Shown here piece after piece: positions 1-6,171 of a stretch of DNA of 8,345 bases. The DNA lies in the NCBI GenBank assembly GCA_964452575.1, contig CAYVMN010000193.1:1-8345 (forward strand), in the 5' to 3' direction. Position numbers and translations under genes: made by a program. Source of the DNA: CAYVMN01 sp964452575. GTDB taxonomy: Bacteria > Desulfobacterota > DSM-4660 > Desulfatiglandales > Desulfatiglandaceae. The notes beneath the pieces were generated by a model, which had not been told where the DNA came from, made no database searches, and saw only the letters and a program-made list of their open reading frames with translations. Each line of letters starts with the position of its first letter. Position 1 is the first letter of the stretch.

Positions 1-283
1 GGTCGGAGGCCAGTGTACGATCCTGATCGATCCGACTGCGGAATCCCATGACCCCGAGGCGATCGGCAAAGCTGAGCAGGGGGCGGTCAAGCCGGGTTCC
101 GCAAGAACATTGCTCTTTTTGAGGGGTGAATCGGATAACCGGAGGCTCTGGAAACAGTGCCGCAGGCGACGTGTCCATCGACAACCGCTTGAGAGTAGAG
201 GTCAATGCTTCAAGGGCATGGGCGCCGCAGTCCGCGTCGTTTTTTTTAGACTGTATTTTGTTTTCATAGTATTGAAGATTAGA
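1..283 (-). pseudogene. Probable degraded transposase N-terminus, runs off left edge
   Basis: A minus-strand frame is open for 94 codons from an in-frame TAG (284-286) to the left edge. It contains no ATG, GTG or TTG before its conserved-looking part. Residues 5 to about 63 (roughly 271 down to 95) include YYENKIQ, a DxxCGAxALE segment, DTSPAALFPEPPVIRFTP and then QCSCG. From memory this pattern resembles the N-terminus of ISNCY-like transposases, where a DTSP..AlFP..PvIRF stretch precedes a CxxC zinc knuckle; here the cysteines are C-S-C. Past that point the frame stops looking like the family, so it may be frameshifted or truncated. The plus strand is also open over 2-109 with coding-like codon use (GGQCTILIDPT and following), so the edge may hold the end of a different interrupted gene. 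Bases 284-424, up to the permease stop, hold nothing I recognise. The family call rests on recall only. Confidence 0.45.
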
Positions 284-424
284 CTATTTTTGTTCTATAT
301 GGGGTTCTTATCTAGCTAGCTGGATAACGCTATGTATATGAAACCAGATAGAAACTCAGATATGGATAGGGTGTTTGAAGAGGCCTTGGTCGCCTGGAGA
401 ATTCTCTGAGAAAGGGGGTAGGCC

Positions 425-1225
425 CTATTGGGCCCCCATGGTTTCGGTCTTCTGGATCATACCCCATTTAAGAACGGTCTTGTCCTCCAGGGTCTCCATC
501 CCCAGTTTTTCCGCCAGAACCCCCACCGCCGCAATAGTGAAAATGGCGGCGATCATGAGGGGAGTCTCCATATCAAAATAGGACATATAGATGGTCCATC
601 CGATTCCCCCTGCGGTGGTGGCTGCTCCAAAGACCAGTTCCACCGCGATTGCGGCCCTCCAGCTCCTGGCCCACGATATCTCAAAACCCGTAATCAGGTA
701 AGGGAGGGCCGACGGCAAGACGACGTGCCAGAAAAGCCTGAGCCCCTTCAGCCCGATGTTTCTGCCCACCTCAACATAGGTCTGATGGACCGTGCGAAAG
801 CCGGTATACGCATTCAGAAAGATCGGCCAGAGGGCAGAGTTGAGCACCACTACCAGCAAGGAAAAGGGGCCCAGACCAAACCAGATGATAAGGAGGGGGA
901 GAAGGGCCACCGATGGAAGAGGGTGCATCATGGCCAGGACCATCTCCATGATGCTGGCCACGATCTGTGACCGCATGGAGAGAAATGTGAGGATCAGACT
1001 CAGAAATAGGGAAATGGCGATAGCGTATGCAATATAACTCAGAGTGACACCCACACGCATGCAGAGATTACCCGCGCTGTACCAGAATTGGGCAAGGACA
1101 TCCAGGGGAGAAGGGAACAGGAGTTCAGTGACGATTCCCATCCTAAAGATGACCTCCCAGAGGATGAGAATACACAACAGTCCGCCCAATTGGGTGGCCG
1201 TCTTACCTTTTAGCCATTCTCGCAA
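425..1225 (-). CDS. NitT/TauT-type ABC transporter permease (second permease)
   Basis: Inner-membrane permease of 266 residues with the binding-protein-dependent transport fold of the SsuC/TauC/NrtB group. About six hydrophobic segments are visible (roughly residues 12-30, 58-83, 96-116, 118-140, 192-212 and 222-238). The cytoplasmic coupling loop that docks on the ATPase is at 152-181, with EVGRNIGLKG followed by VLPSALPYL. Other family-like stretches are HPLPSVALLPL near 101-111 and ARSWRAAIAVE near 186-196. The start is TTG; a TGGAG lies 9 bases upstream, and an in-frame TAA a few codons earlier blocks longer starts except a CTG. It is the last gene of the transporter, 77 bases after the other permease, which it resembles at about half of its positions from HPLPSVA to the C-terminal KWGM. 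Family is certain; substrate is not visible. Confidence 0.93.
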   Translation of the reverse strand: MREWLKGKTATQLGGLLCILILWEVIFRMGIVTELLFPSPLDVLAQFWYSAGNLCMRVGVTLSYIAYAIAISLFLSLILTFLSMRSQIVASIMEMVLAMMHPLPSVALLPLLIIWFGLGPFSLLVVVLNSALWPIFLNAYTGFRTVHQTYVEVGRNIGLKGLRLFWHVVLPSALPYLITGFEISWARSWRAAIAVELVFGAATTAGGIGWTIYMSYFDMETPLMIAAIFTIAAVGVLAEKLGMETLEDKTVLKWGMIQKTETMGAQ

Positions 1226-1302
1226 TCTCCCTGGCTCCAGTTTTTAAGAAATAGCGATAGCCTGTTCCTGTTGGTGCATACCTTTCCTTTTCCCAGCCTA
1301 CC

Positions 1303-2085
1303 TTATTTCGACATTCCCCACTTGATAACCGTCCTCTTTTCGATGGTCTCGAAGACACCTCTTTCCATAACGATCCCAAAGATAATGATGACGAATATCC
1401 CCGATAGTATCTGGCTGAAATTCACATACTGGAGGGCCTCAAAGATAAACCAGCCGATCCCTTCAGAGGCGGTGGTGGTTCCAAATACCATTTCCGCTGC
1501 CACCACCGTTCTCCAGCTCCTGGCCCATGCCACCTTGAGGCCTGCCAGCAGGTAGGGGAGGGCTGAAGGTATCATCACCGAACCGATCAGCTTGAATTTC
1601 CTGAGCCCCACATTCCGCCCAACCTCCATATAGGTCACATGGACGGCCCTGAACCCCGTGTAGGAATTTAGGAGAATCGGCCAGAGGCAGGAGTTGATGG
1701 TCAAGGCCACAACCCCCTGGAAGCCAATCCCTATCCAGACGATGACCAAGGGGATCATGGCAACCGAGGGCATGGGATGCATAATAGAAGTCAGGACCTC
1801 TACGATGTAGGCAGCGCGGGTGAAGAGCAGCGCCGCGGTTGTCATTACCGTTGCAATAATGATGGAAGCGGCAAGACCCACCAGAATTGCAAGGACCGTG
1901 TGGTAGAGTTTGTACAACAGTTCCCCGGAGATGAGGAATTCAAAGAACATCTTCCCAACGGTCCAGGGTGGCGGCATGGTCATTTCACTGGCTTGGTGTC
2001 TAACAAAATAGGCCCAGACCCCGATCACGACCAACAGGAAGATGGCCTGGTAAATGGTTTTTCTAAGAAATGAGATTCTGGTCAA
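1303..2085 (-). CDS. NitT/TauT-type ABC transporter permease (first permease)
   Basis: Inner-membrane permease of 260 residues, related to but clearly different from the next gene in the operon. Hydrophobic segments lie near residues 10-28, 62-90, 98-118, 122-142, 195-215 and 226-242. The ATPase-docking loop is at 154-183 (EVGRNVGLRK, then MIPSALPYLLAGL). The usual HPMPSVAMIPL and ARSWRTVVAAE stretches are present. The start is TTG with no strong Shine-Dalgarno site, 12 bases after the ATPase stop. It is in the same frame as the ATPase, so one TAA plus four codons separates the two; translational coupling is likely. With the downstream permease it probably forms a heterodimeric channel, although members of this family usually have one permease acting as a homodimer. 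Family is certain; the exact start is less sure. Confidence 0.93.
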   Translation of the reverse strand: MTRISFLRKTIYQAIFLLVVIGVWAYFVRHQASEMTMPPPWTVGKMFFEFLISGELLYKLYHTVLAILVGLAASIIIATVMTTAALLFTRAAYIVEVLTSIMHPMPSVAMIPLVIVWIGIGFQGVVALTINSCLWPILLNSYTGFRAVHVTYMEVGRNVGLRKFKLIGSVMIPSALPYLLAGLKVAWARSWRTVVAAEMVFGTTTASEGIGWFIFEALQYVNFSQILSGIFVIIIFGIVMERGVFETIEKRTVIKWGMSK

Positions 2086-2097
2086 AGTACGCCCGAT

Positions 2098-2859
2098 TTA
2101 TTGTTTCAAAAGGTTATAAAGCGTCTCCCAGAATTCCCCGAAATTGGGGTCTGTGGCGACCCTGGGTTGTGGCAGGGGATTATCGAATATCTGAAGGACC
2201 CTCCCGGGGTTGGTGCCCAGGACAAGGATTCGTGTTCCGAGGAGTATTGCTTCTTCAATATTATGTGTAACAAAGAGAATTGTCTTTTGGGTCTCTTCCC
2301 AGATCTTCAGCAATTCGACCTGGAGACCCGTCCTGGTCTGGGCGTCAATGCTGCCAAATGGCTCATCCATCAGAAGGACCTTTGGGTCTAATGCAAGGGC
2401 CCTGGCAATGGCCACCCGCTGCTTCATCCCCCCTGAAAGCTGGTAGGGAAATGCCGTATCGAAGTTCTCATCAAGCCCCACCATCCTCAGGTATTTCTTT
2501 GCCACCTCCATCCTGTTTTGATTATCCGAGTAAAGCTGGTTGACCTTGAGTGGATAGACCACATTCCTTAAGGTCGTCTTCCAGGGAAAGAGCTGATTCA
2601 GATCCTGAAATACCATGGCCCGGTCCGGACCGGGTTCTCTAACCCTGTTTCCATCCAGAAGGACTGTCCCCTCTGTTGGTTCTTCGAACCCGGCGATCAG
2701 CCTCAAGGTGGTTGATTTTCCACATCCTGACGGGCCTATGATACAGAGAAAATCCTCGTCATTGACCTCAAAGCTGATATCTTTTAGGGCCTGGACAGGG
2801 GGCTCCAGATAGCGTTTGGACAGGTTGGTCACACTGAGTTTAACGTTGCTGGTAGACAC
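2098..2859 (-). CDS. NitT/TauT-type ABC transporter ATP-binding protein
   Basis: Cytoplasmic ATPase of 253 residues that powers the importer, of the SsuB/TauB type. The nucleotide-binding motifs are intact: Walker A GPSGCGKST at 42-50, Q-loop glutamine at 85 (VFQDLNQLFPW), ABC signature LSGGMKQR at 141-148, Walker B VLLMDEP at 161-167 with catalytic Glu166, a D-loop (SIDAQT) near 170-175 and switch histidine at 199 (FVTHN). The length fits a single-domain subunit with no added regulatory domain. The start is GTG, supported by AAGGAG at 2870-2875 with 10-base spacing. It follows the binding-protein gene after 237 bases, an unusually long gap for this operon type, and is followed at once by the first permease. 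The C-terminal part (NPGRVLQIFDNPL) matches the usual end of this subfamily. Confidence 0.96.
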   Translation of the reverse strand: MSTSNVKLSVTNLSKRYLEPPVQALKDISFEVNDEDFLCIIGPSGCGKSTTLRLIAGFEEPTEGTVLLDGNRVREPGPDRAMVFQDLNQLFPWKTTLRNVVYPLKVNQLYSDNQNRMEVAKKYLRMVGLDENFDTAFPYQLSGGMKQRVAIARALALDPKVLLMDEPFGSIDAQTRTGLQVELLKIWEETQKTILFVTHNIEEAILLGTRILVLGTNPGRVLQIFDNPLPQPRVATDPNFGEFWETLYNLLKQ

Positions 2860-2927
2860 CGTTTACTCGCTCCTTACTTTCAGAACGCATGCGCTCACAC
2901 TCATATTCTCAGAATCAATAAGATAAT

Positions 2928-2956
2928 CTGGGTTCGACAAACTCAAGAAACCCCAG
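2928..2956 (-). other. Imperfect hairpin in the binding protein-ATPase gap
   Basis: CTGGGTT (2928-2934) is complementary to AACCCCAG (2949-2956) with one bulged base, around a 14-base loop. It lies on the mRNA side of the ATPase start and no T-run follows it. A nearby tandem GGAGTATT/GGAGTACT repeat on the minus strand (about 2957-2972) adds to the repetitive look of this gap. It may be incidental folding. Confidence 0.3.
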
Positions 2957-2993
2957 TACTCCAATACTCCGAGAACAGATATTCAGGGTATAG

Positions 2994-3016
2994 GAGGCCA
3001 AACTGGCCTTGGCCTC
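2994..3016 (-). other. GC-rich stem-loop downstream of the binding-protein gene
   Basis: A perfect 7-bp stem, GAGGCCA (2994-3000) with TGGCCTC (3010-3016), surrounds a 9-base loop. It begins 81 bases after the binding-protein stop codon, and the following bases on the minus strand (CTATACCC) are not a T-run, so it is not a classical terminator. Stem-loops in this position between a periplasmic-binding-protein gene and the rest of its operon often protect the upstream mRNA from decay and raise binding-protein output over membrane components. That role is inferred from position only. Confidence 0.5.
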
Positions 3017-3096
3017 TTGATTCGAGCTGCTTCAAAACAAGGGCCAGGGGAACAAAGACGTATTCCGATTCCCCCCCGGCACCTATGGCAGCTCAA

Positions 3097-4098
3097 TCAA
3101 TGGCCCGCTTCAACGAGCTCTATCATGGCAAAGTCGCTCAGTTTCTTCGGCTTCTTTTTGATAAGACCCACTTCGTACATAAAGTCGGCGTACCTGAGCA
3201 GCTGTTTCTCAATATCGTATTCCGATACGTCGTAACGAACCTCGGTCTTCAACTGCTTCATGGTCTCATCGACCGACATCTTGAGGGTGGGAGCCAGGAG
3301 CTCGGCCGCCTCTTTTGGGTGTTCATAGGCCCACTTTGCAGCCTCGTTATAGGCCTTCACCACAGCATGGTATGCCTTGGGATTTTCTTCCGCCCATTTG
3401 GTGTTCACCACCACCTGTGCATTGGGCATCCAGCCTCCTGGATTGGGCCACAACGCGGCAATCGATTTCATCCCCTTCTCCTTTTCCAGCACTGCAAAGG
3501 GAGGGCTTGTGATGTGGGCATCGATCTGTTCCTTTATGAGGGATTGATACGATATGGGATGCTTCATCTTTACAATATACATATCCAGGGTCTTGGGATC
3601 ATACCCGTTCTCCTTCAAATACCACTGCAATGCAATGTGGTTGGAGCTCCCGGGGGCCGGGGCACCAATCTTGAATCCCGGCTTTGACTTCGCCAGTTTG
3701 ACGAAGTCGTGGATGTCCTTTAAATCTTTGTGGTAGGTCATAAGCTCATGCTTATAGGCGCTCATCACGTCACACGTCTTGGTAGGGGCCCCTTTACTCC
3801 ACCCGAGGATAAAGGGCGCAAATCCAGACACCCCCACATCCAGACGGCCCGCGATCAGGGCGCTGCGGATATCCGCCCCTGAGGCAAATCTGGTCTCAAC
3901 CACCTCACATTCCGGGGCGTACTTCTCGATTAGTTTCTTCTGGACGACAATGGTGTTCACTGCACACCATAGCCCATACTGCTGCGCTACCCGAATGACA
4001 CACTTGTCTGAAGCGTAGGTCTTCTGGCCCTGCCCTGGGAAAAGCCCCAACAAGGCCACCCCAAGAGCGGCTGCCACTATGATTCTGATCGCCTTCAT
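3097..4098 (-). CDS. NitT/TauT-type ABC transporter substrate-binding protein
   Basis: Secreted solute receptor of 333 residues that delivers substrate to the downstream permeases. Residues 1-29 form a Sec signal peptide: Lys2 and Arg5, a hydrophobic core at 6-20 and a TYA-S cleavage site. There is no lipobox, so the mature protein should be periplasmic. The mature part has the two-lobe NMT1/SsuA-like layout: an opening strand (VIRVAQQYGLW, 34-44), the ligand-lobe stretch ADIRSALIAGRLDVGVSG (75-92) and a crossover region with IGAPAPGSSNHIALQWYL (144-161). Four cysteines (33, 45, 64, 109) remain after cleavage, which would allow two disulfides. The start is firm: AGGAGGTGATC lies just upstream. 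It is the first gene of the importer. Relatives bind taurine, alkanesulfonates, nitrate, aromatic acids or pyrimidine precursors, so the ligand cannot be read from family alone; the neighbouring SuyAB-like lyase favours a small sulfonate or hydroxyacid. Confidence 0.93.
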   Translation of the reverse strand: MKAIRIIVAAALGVALLGLFPGQGQKTYASDKCVIRVAQQYGLWCAVNTIVVQKKLIEKYAPECEVVETRFASGADIRSALIAGRLDVGVSGFAPFILGWSKGAPTKTCDVMSAYKHELMTYHKDLKDIHDFVKLAKSKPGFKIGAPAPGSSNHIALQWYLKENGYDPKTLDMYIVKMKHPISYQSLIKEQIDAHITSPPFAVLEKEKGMKSIAALWPNPGGWMPNAQVVVNTKWAEENPKAYHAVVKAYNEAAKWAYEHPKEAAELLAPTLKMSVDETMKQLKTEVRYDVSEYDIEKQLLRYADFMYEVGLIKKKPKKLSDFAMIELVEAGH

Positions 4099-4102
4099 GG
4101 TT

Positions 4103-4113
4103 GATCACCTCCT
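4103..4113 (-). promoter_or_regulatory. Extended Shine-Dalgarno site of the binding-protein gene
   Basis: The minus strand reads AGGAGGTGATC, which pairs over 11 bases with the usual 3' end of bacterial 16S rRNA. AGGAGG ends 9 bases before the ATG. It is far stronger than the sites of the other transporter genes, in keeping with a binding protein needed in excess over the permeases. Confidence 0.85.
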
Positions 4114-4116
4114 AGC

Positions 4117-4185
4117 CCGGATGAACCGGAATTTGAGAATTCTGCCCCAGCAAAACCTTCGCTGGATGACCCGCTGTTCCACGGG
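4117..4185 (-). promoter_or_regulatory. Hairpin-rich leader before the binding-protein gene
   Basis: Four short inverted repeats follow one another: CCGG pair (4117-4129), GAATT/AATTC (4129-4142), an 8-bp stem with one G-U pair between 4147 and 4165 (CCAGCGAA / TTTGCTGG, 3-base loop) and CCCG/CGGG (4170-4185). The nearest lies just upstream of the Shine-Dalgarno site. They could form a structured leader or be chance in GC-rich DNA. I do not recognise a known riboswitch class. Confidence 0.25.
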
Positions 4186-4238
4186 GATCAAGTCTACTTT
4201 CTCTTCTTCACCTCCTCTCTTCTTGAGCGTTAAAACGG

Positions 4239-4406
4239 CTACCTCCTTTCCAAAACTGCGCAGATGCCCAGGCCGCCGCCACAGATTGTCAAGAGCCCGT
4301 ATCGGGCATCGCGTCTGACCATCTCATGAACGAGTGTCGTCAGTCGCATGGCCCCAGTGGCCCCAATGGGCGTTCGGACTGCACTGACAATGACCACATC
4401 TTGCAT
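4239..4406 (-). pseudogene. Internally deleted thiolase (acetyl-CoA acetyltransferase-like) remnant
   Basis: A 55-codon frame joins the two ends of a thiolase. Residues 1-15 (MQDVVIVSAVRTPIG) are the classic N-terminus. Residues 16-55 are the classic C-terminus: ATGAMRLTTLVHEM, RRDARYGLLTICGGG and AVLERR. About 330 residues between them are missing. The join is at Pro-Ile-Gly (4362-4370), a tripeptide found both in VRTPIG near the thiolase start and in GHPIGATG near its end, so a deletion between short identical sequences is likely. The nucleophilic Cys of the N-terminal half is gone and the catalytic His of GHPxG is replaced by Thr; the C-terminal Cys (residue 37) remains, in a CGGGLG loop that looks one residue short. 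The frame and ribosome site (AAAGGGG, 7 bases before ATG) are intact, so a peptide could still be made, but it cannot be an active thiolase. It sits 131 bases after the lyase large subunit and 140 before the binding-protein gene. Confidence 0.85.
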
Positions 4407-4537
4407 TTTTATTCCCCTTTCGTCAACTTTGCCTCGGCTTGCGCTCATGACCTGAGCCTGCCGAACGACCACAGGAATGAGTCAAAAGTAAGACCATAAT
4501 TTAAGGTCACAATAATCTCTGTTCACCAACTTAACGA

Positions 4538-5701
4538 TTAGGCGCTGATATAGAGTTTGGTCAAGACAAACTCACGATGCCCCAGCACCTCGGCGGCCGT
4601 CAGGCGGCCATTACAGGTACGGGTGATCATATCCATTAATTTATCACCCGCACCATCGAGGGTCATCTCACCCCTCAGGATAGCCGATACGTCCACATCG
4701 ATGTGCTCACTCATGGTCTCGCAGGAGATGGGATTGGCCGAGAGCTTGATCACCGGCAATATGGGATTCCCGATGATATTCCCCTGGCCGGTGGGAAAAA
4801 GATGCACCACCGCGCCCGATGCCGCCCAGAGGGTCACCGCCTCGGCCGCCGCCGATGAGGTGTCCATATACCACAGCCCTTTTCCCTTGGGGGCCTCGGC
4901 AGGCTTCAATACGCCCATATATCTCGACTTTTTCCCGATCTTCTGGAGATTGCCGAAGGCCTTCTCCTCAATGGTGGTCAGACCACCTCGTATGTTTCCC
5001 TTGGTCGGCTGTGATCCAGATAAGTCATCTGTCTTGTTCTGAAGGATGACATCATTATACGCATCAAATACACGCATGAACTCGTCACCCACTTCAGGGG
5101 TTGCGGCCCGTTCCTTACAGACAAGCTCTGCGCCCATGATCTCCGAGGTTTCTCCAAAACAGGTCGTAGCACCCATCTCATTGAGCCTGTCAAATACATT
5201 GCCCACCGTCGGGTTGGATGCGAGCCCTGACGTGGTATCAGATTCCCCGCATTTGGTTGAGACATAAAGCTCATCAAATGAGCACTCAACCCTTTGAAGC
5301 TCCGAGGCCCAATGCATATACTCCTTTGCCTGACGCGAGGCCTGTGCGATCGCATTGATATCGCCCTGGCGTTCAATGGAAAAACCCTTGACCGGCTTGC
5401 CCGTCTCTGCAATCCCATCCACGATTCTCTCGGCCCAAACCGGCTCAATACCAATCACGACCACTGCCGCCACATTGGGATTCGCACCCGTGCCAATAAT
5501 GGTCCTGAAAAAAAGCTCCAGGTCCTCACCAAACTGCAGCCGGCCATAGGAATGTGGTATGGCCAGCGTCCCTTGGATATTGTTGGCAACCCCCTCACAT
5601 GCCGCATTGGAAAGATCATCCAGAGGCAGAATCAGTACATGATTCCTGATCCCTACCCTACCATTCTCGCGACGATAACCCTGAAATTTTGGTATATCCA
5701 T
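4538..5701 (-). CDS. UxaA-family lyase large subunit, SuyB-like (sulfolactate sulfo-lyase / altronate dehydratase family)
   Basis: Catalytic subunit, 387 residues, of the UxaA/GarD C-terminal family, whose members remove water or sulfite from 2-hydroxy acids. Visible family motifs: GYRRENGRVGIRN (8-20), a metal-site-like segment KCGESDTTSGLASNPTVG (150-167), ETSEIMGAE (184-192), GNIRGGLTTIEEK (235-247) and FPTGQGNIIGNPILPVIKLS (302-321). Altronate and galactarate dehydratases often carry the N-terminal SAF domain on the same chain; here it is a separate upstream gene, as in (2R)-sulfolactate sulfo-lyase SuyAB, which gives pyruvate and sulfite. I chose ATG at 5701: AGAGG lies 8 bases upstream and the gap to the small-subunit stop is 2 bases. 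A GTG at 5710 would overlap the stop instead. Family is certain; the sulfolactate assignment is a reasoned guess, and altronate, galactarate or another hydroxyacid remains possible. Confidence 0.9.
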   Translation of the reverse strand: MDIPKFQGYRRENGRVGIRNHVLILPLDDLSNAACEGVANNIQGTLAIPHSYGRLQFGEDLELFFRTIIGTGANPNVAAVVVIGIEPVWAERIVDGIAETGKPVKGFSIERQGDINAIAQASRQAKEYMHWASELQRVECSFDELYVSTKCGESDTTSGLASNPTVGNVFDRLNEMGATTCFGETSEIMGAELVCKERAATPEVGDEFMRVFDAYNDVILQNKTDDLSGSQPTKGNIRGGLTTIEEKAFGNLQKIGKKSRYMGVLKPAEAPKGKGLWYMDTSSAAAEAVTLWAASGAVVHLFPTGQGNIIGNPILPVIKLSANPISCETMSEHIDVDVSAILRGEMTLDGAGDKLMDMITRTCNGRLTAAEVLGHREFVLTKLYISA

Positions 5702-5703
5702 GT

Positions 5704-5988
5704 CTACCACCTCTTGGTCTTCAGATTGTGAATGTGAACGTGATCCCCCACCTTAATTCCGGCAACCACTTTCCCTATGTCATGGCCGTACTTGATCACC
5801 GTGTCGCCCTCCTTTAGCTCCTTCAGGGCAATCTTGTGACCCAGGGGGATCTCCTTCAGGGCTTTGACCTCCACAGGATTCTGTGTGTCCATGTAAAGTC
5901 CTTTGGCCACCTCACCTGCCCTAATGTCGACCGTGGCAACGCCGACGGTGTCCGCCTTTTCATGAACCAGAAATTGAATCATGCTCAT
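5704..5988 (-). CDS. UxaA-family SAF-domain small subunit, SuyA-like
   Basis: Small protein of 94 residues consisting of a single SAF domain, the N-terminal module of altronate dehydratases. Typical stretches are QFLVHEKADTVGVA (5-18), IPLGHKIALKELKEGDTVIK (47-66) and the C-terminal HVHIHNLKTKRW (83-94). That tail and the size match the stand-alone alpha subunit of SuyAB-type sulfo-lyases. It likely binds the large subunit encoded immediately downstream (2-base gap) and helps form the active site. The start at 5988 is preceded by AGGAGAGGAGAG; a second ATG two codons on (5982) is also well placed. The frame is open further upstream to 6075, but that extension looks unlike the family and spans palindromes of the likely control region. 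Alternative: altronate-dehydratase small subunit. Confidence 0.88.
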   Translation of the reverse strand: MSMIQFLVHEKADTVGVATVDIRAGEVAKGLYMDTQNPVEVKALKEIPLGHKIALKELKEGDTVIKYGHDIGKVVAGIKVGDHVHIHNLKTKRW

Positions 5989-6035
5989 CTCTCCTCTCCT
6001 TCCTAAACCTAGAAGCCCTATCCCACATTCCCGTC

Positions 6036-6047
6036 GGGATATATCCC
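6036..6047. promoter_or_regulatory. Perfect palindrome upstream of the lyase genes
   Basis: GGGATATATCCC is a perfect 12-bp palindrome centred about 54 bases before the small-subunit start. It overlaps a second inverted repeat, TCCCGTCGGGA (6029-6039), so the two could fold alternatively. It could be an operator for the adjacent GntR-type regulator, though it lacks the GT...AC core common in FadR-group sites. Confidence 0.35.
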
Positions 6048-6070
6048 TCAGCGAACCATTCGCGCAGGCC

Positions 6071-6083
6071 AACACCGGGTGTT
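6071..6083. promoter_or_regulatory. Odd-centred palindrome upstream of the lyase genes
   Basis: AACACC and GGTGTT flank a single central base (13 bp, perfect arms). It lies in the 183-base spacer between the regulator and the lyase small subunit. It is a candidate regulator site or a small RNA hairpin; the sequence alone cannot tell which. Confidence 0.3.
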
Positions 6084-6135
6084 CACGGCAACGGGATTTT
6101 GCGTTATGTGGGTATAGGTGCTTTCTATTGGTAAA

Positions 6136-6145
6136 CTGAATTCAG
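6136..6145. promoter_or_regulatory. Palindrome just after the regulator gene
   Basis: CTGAATTCAG is a perfect 10-bp palindrome, preceded on the plus strand by TTGGTAAA. It starts 27 bases from the regulator stop codon. It is a weak operator candidate; a palindrome of this length can arise by chance. Confidence 0.22.
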
Positions 6146-6171
6146 CTACTTTTCCTCCCCTTATCTCCTCT

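Noticed and set aside
225..255. Run of eight T at 240-247 as a plus-strand terminator
   Set aside because: No stem of five or more pairs immediately precedes the T-run, and no supported plus-strand gene ends there.
110..319. 69-codon plus-strand frame at the left edge
   Set aside because: Its second half is low-complexity, rich in Phe, Leu and Arg, and AT-rich, and it overlaps the transposase-like minus frame. Only the part before 110 has coding-like codon use.
428..970. 180-codon open frame on the plus strand
   Set aside because: It is antisense to the second permease, whose family motifs are clear. The plus translation has no recognisable domain and an odd composition rich in Pro, Gly and Arg.
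3085..3687. 200-codon open frame on the plus strand
   Set aside because: It lies opposite the substrate-binding protein gene, which has a signal peptide, a strong ribosome site and family motifs. The plus frame shows none of these.
4115..4200. Small leader peptide of about 28 codons before the binding-protein gene
   Set aside because: A TTG-started frame ends at the TGA inside the Shine-Dalgarno site, but its own ribosome site is poorly spaced and the peptide resembles nothing.
4407..4472. Upstream extension of the thiolase remnant frame
   Set aside because: The added 22 residues are unlike thiolases, while the ATG at 4406 begins exactly at the family N-terminus and has AAAGGGG 7 bases before it.
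5989..6075. Longer start for the lyase small subunit
   Set aside because: The extra 29 residues do not resemble SAF-domain proteins and cover palindromic control DNA. The ATG at 5988 has an excellent ribosome site.
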